Positions 34,723-43,568 of a stretch of 64,000 nt of DNA are shown piece by piece (positions within the stretch are counted from its first letter, which is position 1; each line of letters begins with the position of its first letter). The translations under genes were made by a program, and so were the position numbers. This stretch comes from Clostridia bacterium. Lineage in GTDB: Bacteria; Bacillota; Clostridia; Peptostreptococcales; Anaerovoracaceae. The stretch is from the NCBI GenBank assembly GCA_910575405.1, contig CAJTER010000006.1, positions 1 through 64,000 on the forward strand. Reading direction: 5' to 3'. A model generated the notes under the pieces. The model saw only the letters and a program-made list of their open reading frames with translations, was not told where the DNA came from and ran no database searches.

Positions 34723-35263
34723 TTTCCCGTTCTTCCTCTGCGGTTACTTCAAACATGGGCTGTTTTCCAAAATGAAACATTTTAGCAATGAGATTGCTTG
34801 GAAAAACCTGCACCCTGGTATTCATCATCTTTACGATTGCATTATAAAATTTTCTGGCATTAGCGATATCCTGCTCTATCTCCTCGAGCTGGCTCTGGAG
34901 ACGGAGGAAATTATTATTAGCCTTCAGATCCGGATAGTTTTCTGAAACAGCAAACAAGGTCTTCAAGGTGCCAGACAGCGCATTTTCGCAAGCAAGCTTT
35001 TCCTCCAGCGAAGAAGCGCTTCGGGAGAGATTCCTCGCATCCGTCACATTTTCCAGAGTATCCTTTTCATGGGCCGCATATCCCTTTACGATCTTCACCA
35101 GATTAGGAATCAGATCATAACGCTTTTTCAAATAAACATCCATGGTCGCATAAGCCTCTTCCACACTGTTTTTCAGCTTTACAAATCCGTTATAGGACAT
35201 GATCAGCCAAAAGAGAACAACCACAATAAAAATAATAATTGCGGCAATTACACCTGTATTCAT
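34703..35263 (-). CDS. lemA: LemA-family protein
   Basis: The 186-residue protein has an N-terminal membrane span (residues 5-24) and a helical bundle with typical LemA sequences SYNGFVKLKNSVEEAYATMD and KKRYDLIPNLVKIVKGYA. The bulk is predicted outside the cell. Its function is unknown, but the gene is coupled to the DUF2207 gene downstream. The start at 35263 follows AGAGGAGATTTGAT. Confidence 0.93.
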   Translation of the reverse strand: MNTGVIAAIIIFIVVVLFWLIMSYNGFVKLKNSVEEAYATMDVYLKKRYDLIPNLVKIVKGYAAHEKDTLENVTDARNLSRSASSLEEKLACENALSGTLKTLFAVSENYPDLKANNNFLRLQSQLEEIEQDIANARKFYNAIVKMMNTRVQVFPSNLIAKMFHFGKQPMFEVTAEEERENVQVEF

Positions 35264-35312
35264 ATCAAATCTCCTCTTATTACCACCAGCACAGCATTCG
35301 CGCTGGATTCTC

Positions 35313-35984
35313 TTACTCCGGAATCCTCCAATCAATAGGTTCTTTCCCAAAGCGCTGCAGGAAAGCATTTGTTTTGGAAAAATAGTTTCCGCCCCAAAAG
35401 CCCCGATCCGCTCCCAGCGGGCTGGGATGCGCTCCTTTTAAAATCAAATGGCGGTTATTGGTAATCAGCCCTTCCTTAGCCTTTGCGTTTGAGCCCCACA
35501 AAATAAAGACCATCGGCTCTTCCCGGTCATTTAGAAGCTGTATCACCCGATCCGTAAAAATTTCCCATCCTTTGTTTCTGTGGGAATTGGCCTGCCCCCT
35601 CCTTACGGTCAAAGCCGTATTGAGCAGCAGCACGCCGTTTTTAGCCCAGCTTTCCAGACATCCGTGATGCGGCGGGCGAATCCCCAGATCATCCTCCAGC
35701 TCCTTAAAAATATTTACAAGAGAGGGAGGCGGCGGCACTGGTTTTTGTACAGAAAAACAAAGACCATGCGCCTGTCCCGGCTGATGGTACGGATCCTGCC
35801 CTAAAATAACTGCTTTTACCTCCTCATAGGGCGTAAATTTCAACGCGTTAAAAATGTCGTACATGCTCGGGTAAATGGTTCTGCTCTTGTATTCGCTGAT
35901 CAGGAACTGACGCAGCTTCTGATAATATTCTTTTTCAAATTCTCCTGCCAGGATCGTGTCCCAGTCGTTTCCTATGTTCACCAT
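35313..35984 (-). CDS. ung: Uracil-DNA glycosylase
   Basis: The 223-residue enzyme removes uracil from DNA. Catalytic water-activating Asp and neighbours appear in AVILGQDPYHQPGQAHGL, the uracil-binding strand in VLLLNTALTVR, and the catalytic His loop in HPSPLGADRGFWG. This is the classic family 1 enzyme. The ATG at 35984 is preferred; only AAAAGGC stands before it, and a promoter ends nearly at the start (35992-36020), so the mRNA may be almost leaderless. A TTG at 36005 would lie inside the promoter. Confidence 0.95.
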   Translation of the reverse strand: MVNIGNDWDTILAGEFEKEYYQKLRQFLISEYKSRTIYPSMYDIFNALKFTPYEEVKAVILGQDPYHQPGQAHGLCFSVQKPVPPPPSLVNIFKELEDDLGIRPPHHGCLESWAKNGVLLLNTALTVRRGQANSHRNKGWEIFTDRVIQLLNDREEPMVFILWGSNAKAKEGLITNNRHLILKGAHPSPLGADRGFWGGNYFSKTNAFLQRFGKEPIDWRIPE

Positions 35985-35991
35985 GCCTTTT

Positions 35992-36020
35992 ATTATATCG
36001 GACAAGCCCTATAATTGCAA
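35992..36020 (-). promoter_or_regulatory. Promoter of ung directly at the start codon
   Basis: On the minus strand TTGCAA (36015-36020) and TATAAT (35992-35997) are 17 bases apart. The -10 box ends only seven bases before the ATG, so transcription would begin within a few bases of the start codon. Confidence 0.6.
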
Positions 36021-36207
36021 TTGATAATCCGCAAAATTCAAAGTTCTGCCTGTTGACGGAAGCGGTCAGTATAGTAAAATAACAGATAGAAATTAGAAAT
36101 AGCGTTTTCCAAAAAATGGTTGGCAATTGTATGTAAATATTTTGCAATTAAATTAGCTCCTCAATGGATGATCAATTTTCCGGGCAAGCGCGGGAAAGGA
36201 GTATTGG

Positions 36208-36363
36208 ATGGAAGATATGGCAATCAGTGAGAAAGAGCTAAAGCTGTTGATGAACTTTATCAAGGACGATTTAATGAAAGTGCAGGAAAATGACGATATG
36301 GAGTCCAAGAATATGAAAATCAAGAGAGTGCTGGATCATATTCAGCAATATTTGAAGGACTGA
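36208..36363 (+). CDS. 51-residue acidic helical protein
   Basis: The ATG follows GGGAAAGGAGTATTGG. The product (MEDMAISEKELKLLMNFIKD and onward) is charged and fully helical, without membrane span, and is followed directly by a terminator, so this is a complete one-gene unit. I do not recognise the family. It may be a small partner protein or regulator; neighbours give no hint. Confidence 0.65.
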   Translation: MEDMAISEKELKLLMNFIKDDLMKVQENDDMESKNMKIKRVLDHIQQYLKD

Positions 36364-36395
36364 AAGAGCGCTTCCACCCCTGACTGTAACACTAA

Positions 36396-36427
36396 GGGAG
36401 CAGCCTTGCTGCTGCCCCCTGTTTTTT
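36396..36427 (+). terminator. Terminator after the 51-residue gene
   Basis: A GC-rich stem (GGG-AGCAGC with GCTGCT-GCCC, one bulge) is followed by six T. Confidence 0.75.
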
Positions 36428-36450
36428 GCTGGTGAAGTTTGCCTGCCTTG

Positions 36451-38409
36451 CTATCTTACCAGCTTATAATATTCTCTTGCTGTCAGGCTGTATACTGCCA
36501 CATAGATGACGATAAACACAAGGAGCGTAACTCCCGTGGAAACTACAAACAACCACACATTTGGAATCTGCAGGGCAAGCAGCAGTTTGCTCATCATATT
36601 GAAGGCTGCCGCCACGTGCAGCACAGCTACTACCAGAGGGAGGAAGAAGACCAATAGAATCTGGCTTCTGATGGAACGTTTGACCTCTGCCAGGCTCATT
36701 CCCACCTTCTGCATGATCTGGTAGCGCTCACTGTCCTCATACCCTTCCGTAATCTGCTTGTAGTAAATAATCAGGACCGTAGCCAGCAGGAAGAGGATTC
36801 CCAGGAAAATCCCCACAAAGAGCAGTCCGCCGTATATGGAATGATAGTCCGCCGAAGCCCGCTGTTTGTCGTCAATATGCATGCTTTCAGAAAACATCTT
36901 GTCTTTCCTCAGCTCTTCTATCGCACTCCGGGCTTTCTCCCAGTCCTGCGGATCGATGTCCGCTCCGATCATGTGATGCCTGGTAAACAGATTTTCCCCA
37001 GCGTCTTTTATGATCGCTTCCTGCATCTGTCGATTTGCAACCAGGACATAGCACGAATCCAGCATGGAGCCTGTTACAGGCACCCCCGCAAAATCCGACT
37101 CTCCATCCTTCAAATCAAGCTCCACATTTCCCACCTGCAGCGTATCACCCTCAAATTCCCGGTCCCCGCTTACAATGGCTTCCTTTTCCTTCAGCGGGCC
37201 ATATTGCTCCCCAATTGAGCTATCTGCCAGGGAAATCACATATATCTGCGCTACATCGGCATCCATAGAAAATTGATTCGAGGGCTGCATGCGATTTCCC
37301 TCTGTTGTCCCCGAGGTCGCCACAAAATCGTAATCCCGCACGCCTTTCACAGAAACACCGCAGGATCTTAGTACACTTTGCAGTTTCTCCACTGCAGCAG
37401 CGGCTTCGTCGTTTGTCAGTCCTTCCCCGCTTTCAATCTGGATGTCATTGGGGAAGTTGTTCTCCACTACATCATCGCATCCCACCTGCAGAGAAATCGT
37501 TGTGGAAACCGTTACCAGCACCATAGTGCTAAGAATGCAGATGCTGGCAAGACCGGCAGCATTTCGCTTCATGCGGTATATCATGCCGGACACTGCTGTA
37601 AAGTGTTCGGTTTTGTAATAAAACCCTTTTTTTCTGCGCAGCATTTTGAGAATGGCAATGCTTCCTGTAATAAAGAGCAGATAGGTTCCCGCAATAACAA
37701 GGAGCACGGCGATGAAAAACGCCAGCAGCGCATCAAGAGGCGAGCGCACATTGAGGGCGATATAATAGCCGATTCCGGTACAAACAAGACCCAGCACAGT
37801 CAAAACCCACTTTGTCTTTGGTTCCTTTTCTCCCTGCCTGCTTCCTGCCAGCAGTTCCATGGGATTGGAAAGGCGGATCCGCCCCATATTGCATAGCAGT
37901 ACTGCCCCGAAAATAATACCAAACACAATTACACATAAGAGCATGGCATCAAAGGAAAACTGGTACTTCATAGGAATCGTCACCTGCAGCAGCTTGAGCA
38001 GCAGAAGGTATACCAGCTTGCCAAAGACAATACCGCTCACAAGGCCGACAATCAGGGAAACGATGGATGTAATAAAGGTTTCCAGGAAAAAGACTCTTCC
38101 TATGTGCCGCTTTGCCATTCCCAGTATATTGTACAGAGCCAGTTCCTTTTTTCTCTCCTTGATTAAAAAGGAATTGGTATAAAAGAGGAAAATGGCGGAA
38201 AAAAACCCGACGACCCAGGCGCCGAAACCGAGGAGGGCCTTAAGAGATTGTCCGCCGAACATGTTCGTCACATTCGGATTGTGCACGATAGCCATCATAA
38301 TATAAAAGATCATGATACAAACCGTGCAGGTCAACATATACGGTATATAATTTCTGGCATTTTTCTTGATATTATTGATAGCCAAGTTGCCGTAAAAGGA
38401 CTTATTCAC
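36451..38409 (-). CDS. BceB-type ABC transporter permease
   Basis: The product of about 650 residues has ten membrane spans in FtsX-like arrangement and one large outer domain of about 200 residues between spans seven and eight (residues about 310-520), the mark of BceB-type permeases that capture peptide antibiotics bound to cell-wall lipid carriers. The start at GTG 38409 is set by AGGGGGTGAACGAC and overlaps the end of the ATPase gene. It would form the detoxification transporter together with that ATPase and also act as the sensor for the kinase upstream. The peptide that is recognised is unknown. Confidence 0.9.
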   Translation of the reverse strand: MNKSFYGNLAINNIKKNARNYIPYMLTCTVCIMIFYIMMAIVHNPNVTNMFGGQSLKALLGFGAWVVGFFSAIFLFYTNSFLIKERKKELALYNILGMAKRHIGRVFFLETFITSIVSLIVGLVSGIVFGKLVYLLLLKLLQVTIPMKYQFSFDAMLLCVIVFGIIFGAVLLCNMGRIRLSNPMELLAGSRQGEKEPKTKWVLTVLGLVCTGIGYYIALNVRSPLDALLAFFIAVLLVIAGTYLLFITGSIAILKMLRRKKGFYYKTEHFTAVSGMIYRMKRNAAGLASICILSTMVLVTVSTTISLQVGCDDVVENNFPNDIQIESGEGLTNDEAAAAVEKLQSVLRSCGVSVKGVRDYDFVATSGTTEGNRMQPSNQFSMDADVAQIYVISLADSSIGEQYGPLKEKEAIVSGDREFEGDTLQVGNVELDLKDGESDFAGVPVTGSMLDSCYVLVANRQMQEAIIKDAGENLFTRHHMIGADIDPQDWEKARSAIEELRKDKMFSESMHIDDKQRASADYHSIYGGLLFVGIFLGILFLLATVLIIYYKQITEGYEDSERYQIMQKVGMSLAEVKRSIRSQILLVFFLPLVVAVLHVAAAFNMMSKLLLALQIPNVWLFVVSTGVTLLVFIVIYVAVYSLTAREYYKLVR

Positions 38410-39169
38410 GTCGTTCACCCCCTGTGGAAAGGACGGTAAGAGCCGTGGAAATTTTCTGGTACATCTGGCTGTTGCTCATGTCTCCTCTGTAAATCTGGTG
38501 GAATACCTGGCCGTCTTTTATAAACAGCACTCGGCCCGCTTTGCTTGCCGCCTGAATGCTGTGGGTTACCATGAGAATGGTCTGGCCTTCGCCGTTTAAG
38601 CGTGAAAAGAGGGATAAAAGCTGTTCTGAGGATTTGGAATCCAGTGCTCCTGTGGGTTCATCCGCCAAAATCAGCTTTGGATTTGTGATGAGCGCCCGGG
38701 CTACGGCTGTCCTCTGCTTCTGACCGCCCGATACTTCATAAGGATATTTCTTTAAAATGTCCGTAATTCCCAGCTTTTCGGCAATGGGCTTTATGCGTTC
38801 TTCCATTTCCTTATAAGGCGTTCTTGCCAGAACAAGGGGCAGATAAATATTATCTTCTATGGAAAAGGTGTCCAGCAGGTTAAAATCCTGGAACACAAAT
38901 CCCAGATTGTTCCTTCGAAATTCTGCGATGTCTTTCTCCTTGATGGAAACGATGCTCCTCTCTTCCAGCAGCACTTCTCCCCTTGTGGGCTTATCCAGGG
39001 CTGCCAGAATATTTAAGAGGGTCGTCTTCCCGGATCCGGATTCCCCCATAATGGAAATGTATTCCCCCCGGTCCGCTGTGAAACTGACATCCTTTAAAGC
39101 CCGCACCTTCTGACCCCCAAATCGGGTCGTATAAATCTTTTCAATATTTTTTACATTCAGTAAAGGCAT
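38402..39169 (-). CDS. BceA-type ABC transporter ATPase
   Basis: The 255-residue ATPase has Walker A GESGSGKTTLLN, signature VSGGQKQRTAVARAL and Walker B LILADEPTGALD. It belongs to the MacB/LolD/BceA class and energises the adjacent permease. The start follows GAAAGGAGAGGAATGCAAT. It is separated from the kinase gene by 170 bases holding its own control region, in keeping with induction by the response regulator. Confidence 0.93.
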   Translation of the reverse strand: MPLLNVKNIEKIYTTRFGGQKVRALKDVSFTADRGEYISIMGESGSGKTTLLNILAALDKPTRGEVLLEERSIVSIKEKDIAEFRRNNLGFVFQDFNLLDTFSIEDNIYLPLVLARTPYKEMEERIKPIAEKLGITDILKKYPYEVSGGQKQRTAVARALITNPKLILADEPTGALDSKSSEQLLSLFSRLNGEGQTILMVTHSIQAASKAGRVLFIKDGQVFHQIYRGDMSNSQMYQKISTALTVLSTGGERRE

Positions 39170-39334
39170 ATTGCATTCCTCTCCTTTCCTTCTTTCTGTA
39201 CTCCGGAAGCGTCTCGCGTAGCAAATAAGCGCCTTCGGCGTTCCCGCTCTTTCATCTGTTTTTTGAGCTGTTTTAAGTATAGAAAAAAGGCCGCGTTCCT
39301 GCCATAGCTTTGCCTTACATTTTGCGCCTGTTTC

Positions 39335-39348
39335 TTACATTATTGCAA
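39335..39348 (-). promoter_or_regulatory. BceR-like binding site before the ABC genes
   Basis: TTGCA-n4-TGTAA on the minus strand fits the Bacillus BceR consensus TNACA-n4-TGTAA with one difference. It overlaps the stop of the kinase gene. A second TGTAAG occurs 20 bases downstream (39315-39320 on the plus strand as TTACAT), and TATACT follows later as a likely -10 box. Binding is inferred. Confidence 0.5.
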
Positions 39349-40332
39349 TGTTTCCTGAAAAAGATCCAAAGTCACAGTTGTTCCCGCCCCTTCCTCAGAG
39401 TCCAGACGGATGCCATGAGCGAGCTTATCCATAATGGTTTTACAAAGATACAGGCCCTGTCCCGTGGATTTACTGTACTTCCTTCCGTTTTCTCCAGTAA
39501 AGCCTTTCTCAAAAAGCCGTGGAAGATCTTCTGGCCGTATGCCGATGCCTGTGTCGGAAATATTCAGAAGCGATCCCTGCATGCTGATGGAAATACTCCC
39601 GCCTTCTGGCGTATATTTTAAAGAATTGGAAAGAATCTGCCCTAATACAATCAGCAGCCATTTTTCATCTGTAATTACCTTGTAATGCGTTTCCTGAAAA
39701 TCCAGGCTGATCCGCTTGCGTATGAAAGTATTCGCATATTTTTTCACGGATTTTCGTATCAGATCATCCAGCTCAATTTCATCAAAGACCAGATCCGAGG
39801 AAATATCGCTGATTCGAATATAGGACATGGCTTTGTCCACGTATTCTTCTACATTGAATAGTTCCATGGCAAACTCTCTGTCATCTTCCCCTGCCCAGGC
39901 CCCCTTTTTTTGCAAAATCAGGCCCATTGCGGAAATCGGTGTTTTGATCTGATGCGCCCAGAGAGTAAAATAATCGGACATCTCCTTCTTCTCAATGTAT
40001 GCTTTTGATTCAAAGGCCCGCTTTTGTCTGTGAAGCTCCTGTATGATCCTGGTGTAATCTTCATCAATCCTATTTCTCGGTTCCGGAAGAAAATCAATCT
40101 GAGCATCAATAGTCTCTGCAAGCTCCTCCAGCGCTGTATGATGCCTGTAATAATGAAAAAAGTCATATCCCGCTGTCGCCCCGAGAGCGATCAGGCTGAG
40201 AAGCCCTGCATATAAAACAGCATCAAGTGGAATATTGCTGAGAAAAAACACCAGCGCAAAGATCAGTGTACAGATAAAAAATAAAAGGACGCGCTTCTTA
40301 TGAAAGCGTATATAATCAAGTAATAATCTCAT
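39340..40332 (-). CDS. BceS-type intramembrane-sensing histidine kinase
   Basis: The 330-residue kinase has two membrane spans in the first 55 residues with almost no outer loop, then the phosphoacceptor helix LWAHQIKTPISAMGLIL and an ATPase domain with ILSNSLKYTPEGG and DTGIGIRPEDLPRLFEKG. Lack of an outer sensor domain is typical of BceS, which reads the activity of its transporter. Its ATG overlaps the TGA of the regulator gene. All catalytic motifs are present. Confidence 0.92.
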   Translation of the reverse strand: MRLLLDYIRFHKKRVLLFFICTLIFALVFFLSNIPLDAVLYAGLLSLIALGATAGYDFFHYYRHHTALEELAETIDAQIDFLPEPRNRIDEDYTRIIQELHRQKRAFESKAYIEKKEMSDYFTLWAHQIKTPISAMGLILQKKGAWAGEDDREFAMELFNVEEYVDKAMSYIRISDISSDLVFDEIELDDLIRKSVKKYANTFIRKRISLDFQETHYKVITDEKWLLIVLGQILSNSLKYTPEGGSISISMQGSLLNISDTGIGIRPEDLPRLFEKGFTGENGRKYSKSTGQGLYLCKTIMDKLAHGIRLDSEEGAGTTVTLDLFQETLQ

Positions 40333-41003
40333 ACTTCCACCACGTATCCGATCCCTTTCTTTGTTTTTATATATCCGGAAATGCCCGCCTCTTCCAGCTT
40401 TTTCCTCAGTCTTGTCACATTGACGGTCAAAGTATTGTCATCCACAAAGCTGTCGTCCTCCCATAAGGCCCGCATAATTTCATCTCGTGAAACAATTTTC
40501 CCAATTCTGGACATCAAAATCTGCAAAATTCGGTATTCATTTTTCGTCAGCTCAATCCGCTCGTTTTGATAGGACAGTGTTGCATCATTGAGATTTAAAA
40601 CTGCTCCCCTGTGTTCAATCAGGTTGGTCTGTTCCTTAAAGGAATAAGTCCGCCGCAGCAGAGCCTGCACCTTGGCTGTAACAATGTTCAAGTCAAAAGG
40701 CTTTGCAATAAAGTCGTCTCCTCCCATGTTGAGAGCCATAACAATATTCATATTATCATCTGCCGATGAAATAAAGATAATGGGCACCTTGGAAATACTG
40801 CGGATTTCTCCGCACCAGTGGTGTCCGTTAAAATAGGGCAGCCCAATATCCAGCAGGACAATCTGAGGATCAAAGGCAATGAATTCCTCCAGCACATGCT
40901 CAAAATCGTTTATCTGCCCCACTTCATAGCCCCAGCTGGACAAATGCTCCCCTAAAATCTTGGATATGGTTTTGTCGTCTTCTACAATCAGAACTTTGTA
41001 CAT
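40329..41003 (-). CDS. BceR-type response regulator (OmpR family)
   Basis: The 224-residue regulator has a receiver domain with acidic pair in LIVEDDKTIS and phosphoacceptor Asp in IVLLDIGLPYFNG, and an OmpR winged helix at about 125-222. It would activate the ABC transporter genes downstream on cell-envelope stress by peptides. The four-gene order regulator-kinase-ATPase-permease is complete. Confidence 0.94.
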   Translation of the reverse strand: MYKVLIVEDDKTISKILGEHLSSWGYEVGQINDFEHVLEEFIAFDPQIVLLDIGLPYFNGHHWCGEIRSISKVPIIFISSADDNMNIVMALNMGGDDFIAKPFDLNIVTAKVQALLRRTYSFKEQTNLIEHRGAVLNLNDATLSYQNERIELTKNEYRILQILMSRIGKIVSRDEIMRALWEDDSFVDDNTLTVNVTRLRKKLEEAGISGYIKTKKGIGYVVEV

Positions 41004-41135
41004 GAAATTTCTCCCCTTTTTAGCGATTTGTCTTACACCCTGTTTTCTCTTTATCTGCGGTCAGACACTGATCCGGGCTGCATCCCTCCTGCCCGGTGCC
41101 CCCTTTCCTGTACGAACGCAGGGAATCACAGGGCT

Positions 41136-41144
41136 ATTATAGCA
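41136..41144 (-). promoter_or_regulatory. Extended -10 promoter of the Bce-type operon
   Basis: TGC-TATAAT on the minus strand (-10 box 41136-41141) lies 133 bases before the regulator start; no good -35 is seen, as usual for extended -10 promoters. Confidence 0.5.
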
Positions 41145-41207
41145 CAGAGGCTGCCGCAGTTTAGAGGGAAGTTCTGATTGTTCGGAAATTGTAAGAAATG
41201 AACTAAT

Positions 41208-42416
41208 TTATTTTCCTTCCAGATAATCCGCAATTTCATCCAAATCCAGACTAAACACATATTTCCTTGCCGGTTTCTCGCATTCTATCGGTACACCTTC
41301 CGCCATCAGGCCATCTAAGATATTTTTTGCCTTTCCATAACTGCACTCTAAAAGGCTTGCCATGGTTTTTACATCGAATTTCTCACTTGCAAACAGCTTG
41401 TTCTGCATTAAAAAGAAAATCGCTTCCCGTTTGTCGGGACTCCCTATCTTTCCCAATAAACCGCGATAATAATTTAACGCTTCCATTCCCTCATCAAGAC
41501 GACTGTGTATACTGACAGCTGCATGATTCATCATCTTTAAAAACATGAGAATAAAAGGCGTGACATCGCCTCTGTTCCTTCTGTCATTGCATAAATCAAA
41601 AGCTTTGTAATATTCTCCTTTGTCATTTTTTATCGCATATGCGAGTCTCAGGGCAATCAAGGTATTTAACTCCTTTTGAAGCATATAACTGCTGACAAAA
41701 CGACTGAGCCTGCCGTTCCCATCATAATAGGGGTGGATATAGCCAATCAGGTAATGTACGATTGCCACTCGTATCAAGAGCGGAAACTCAGGGTTATTTA
41801 AAAGCTCCAGCGTCTTGGACATATATGCTGCAATTCTGGCCTCCGGCATGATGCCTTTATGCTTTTCCTGCTGGGCCGCTGAAATGACACAGGCTGTATC
41901 TTTTCTGAAGATTTCTCCATCCGGCTTGCTGCTGTCTTCTATTTCAGGCAAGACGATCTCATCATACAACGCCCTGATATCTTCACAGGATTTTAAGGAA
42001 ATGCCCCAGGCCCCTGTTTTTAACAGCATTAAATATTTACGAATCAAGCCTTCAAACCTGCTGGATTTACTTTTGTCTTGAACCGGTTCTTCGATTACAT
42101 CAAGAATTTCTTTTCTCGTGCTTCTGATACCTTCTATATCATTTGTCATCATGATTTCATCGATCAGGCAGTTTTGCGCGTAACAGTCATACGCAACTTT
42201 GGGAAGCCGCTGCTGGAGCTTTTCTATTTTCGCATTCGTCACAAGGATCTTATTTAAAAGAGAAACGACCTCCGGAGTATAAACAAAAAACATTTCACCC
42301 TCTGCAGCATTTATTCCAAGCAAGGAGCAGGATATATCGTGGATTCGTTTTTGATACTCGCTCTCATATTCCACACGTTTTGAATAGTAAATTTTCTTTA
42401 GAGCAAGATATTCCAT
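41208..42416 (-). CDS. Fic-domain protein (probable AMP transferase)
   Basis: The 402-residue protein contains the Fic core IHPYYDGNGRLSR (a full HPxxxGNGR motif, Tyr at the usual Phe position) and upstream of it the inhibitory helix motif TNDIEG, matching S/T-x-x-x-E-G/N, so this is a class II Fic with built-in inhibition. The C-terminal part ends in a winged-helix-like region (TMASLLECSYGKAKNILDGL). It would modify target proteins with AMP. No antitoxin gene is adjacent, consistent with the internal inhibitor. The start follows AGGGAGGCTATA. Confidence 0.9.
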   Translation of the reverse strand: MEYLALKKIYYSKRVEYESEYQKRIHDISCSLLGINAAEGEMFFVYTPEVVSLLNKILVTNAKIEKLQQRLPKVAYDCYAQNCLIDEIMMTNDIEGIRSTRKEILDVIEEPVQDKSKSSRFEGLIRKYLMLLKTGAWGISLKSCEDIRALYDEIVLPEIEDSSKPDGEIFRKDTACVISAAQQEKHKGIMPEARIAAYMSKTLELLNNPEFPLLIRVAIVHYLIGYIHPYYDGNGRLSRFVSSYMLQKELNTLIALRLAYAIKNDKGEYYKAFDLCNDRRNRGDVTPFILMFLKMMNHAAVSIHSRLDEGMEALNYYRGLLGKIGSPDKREAIFFLMQNKLFASEKFDVKTMASLLECSYGKAKNILDGLMAEGVPIECEKPARKYVFSLDLDEIADYLEGK

Positions 42417-42605
42417 TATAGCCTCCCTATTTTCTCATAAAAAGTATCTATATCATACTATATTCATTTATATAGCGCAATAATTTTTATAATATTGCTC
42501 AAATCATTAGTTTATTTTATATTTTATCCGATTTTGTAAAAATACAATCAACATTTTACGATTTTACTTTTTATATTTCCGTTTTTTTAATATCATTCTC
42601 TCATC

Positions 42606-42642
42606 AAAAATAGCCCCAAAGGAATCGGCTCCTCTGAGGCTA
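42606..42642 (-). terminator. Terminator of the cotJ operon
   Basis: On the minus strand a 13-bp stem with two wobble pairs (arms 42611-42623 and 42630-42642) is followed by TTTTTGATG. The remainder of the gap 42417-42713 is AT-rich and holds the promoter side of the Fic gene, without further genes. Confidence 0.8.
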
Positions 42643-42713
42643 CTATATTTCTCTTTTCTACTGTTTGACAAAATGATTGAATCCTTTTCCTCAAAATACT
42701 GAGATTTTATATC

Positions 42714-43310
42714 CTATTTGTCAAATTCCGGATTAATGGCATAAAAGTTTTTGCAGTCCAGATTATCTTGGACAACCCTCAAGGCTTCCCCAAAACGCTG
42801 GAAATGGACGACTTCCCGTTCTCTCAGGAAGCGGATGGGGTCGATGACATCCGGATCATCCACCATTCTCAGAATATTATCATACGTTGTACGGGCTTTT
42901 TGCTCAGCCGCCATATCTTCCACCAAATCTGTAATAGCATCCCCCTTTGAGGCAAAGCAGAGTGCGTCAAATGGGAAGCCTGCCGCAGCCTGCGGATACA
43001 GACCAGCTGTATGATCGACGAAGTATGCCTCAAATCCTGCTTCTTTTATCTGCTCCATCGTCATGTTACGGGTCAGCTGGTGAACGATGGCACAGATCAT
43101 TTCCATATGTGCTAATTCTTCCGTGCCAATGTCTGTCAGTGTTGCAATAGCTTCATTAAAAGGCATGGAATAACGCTGGGACAAATAGCGCTGAGACGCT
43201 CCCAGCTCACCGTCTGGGCCTCCGAACTGCGTAATAATAAACTTTGCCAATGCAGGGTTTGGATTTTTAATATTGATCGGGTATTCCAGTTTCTTTTCAT
43301 ATGTCCACAT
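42714..43310 (-). CDS. cotJC: Spore coat protein CotJC (manganese-catalase like)
   Basis: The 198-residue protein has the four-helix fold of manganese catalase with metal-binding ExxH pairs in EELAHMEM and REREVVHF and Glu in AAEQKARTTYDNI. It is laid into the inner spore coat during sporulation and may remove peroxide. It is the last of cotJABC. A decayed copy of a short piece of it lies at 45096-45122. Confidence 0.95.
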   Translation of the reverse strand: MWTYEKKLEYPINIKNPNPALAKFIITQFGGPDGELGASQRYLSQRYSMPFNEAIATLTDIGTEELAHMEMICAIVHQLTRNMTMEQIKEAGFEAYFVDHTAGLYPQAAAGFPFDALCFASKGDAITDLVEDMAAEQKARTTYDNILRMVDDPDVIDPIRFLREREVVHFQRFGEALRVVQDNLDCKNFYAINPEFDK

Positions 43311-43313
43311 ACG

Positions 43314-43568
43314 CTAATCCTCCACTTCCCACGGCCATGGATTTTTAATCCAGGACCATCCATCACACTCTGTATTGATTCCGCCGTAAGTCAGCGGACC
43401 GTAAGCGCCTTCAAATTCTTCCTTTGCCTGTCTGTGCAGCGCCTGATACTTACTGAACAGCGCCTGACCTGCCTGATTTTCAGGCTGGTTGTTCAGATAA
43501 AGACCTGTATCGATCATGACAAAGTTCAGCTTTTGAACCTTTTTTAACATTTCATCTCTGCCATTCAT
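43314..43568 (-). CDS. cotJB: Spore coat protein CotJB
   Basis: The 84-residue protein matches the CotJB family, with LNFVMIDTGLYLNNQPENQ and a Trp-rich end (WSWIKNPWPWEVED). It acts with CotJA and CotJC in the inner coat. It overlaps cotJA by four bases (ATGA) and lies three bases before cotJC. A direct repeat CAGCGCCTGA (43437-43446 and 43458-43467) inside it is the deletion point in the relic copy at 45124-45159. Confidence 0.94.
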   Translation of the reverse strand: MNGRDEMLKKVQKLNFVMIDTGLYLNNQPENQAGQALFSKYQALHRQAKEEFEGAYGPLTYGGINTECDGWSWIKNPWPWEVED

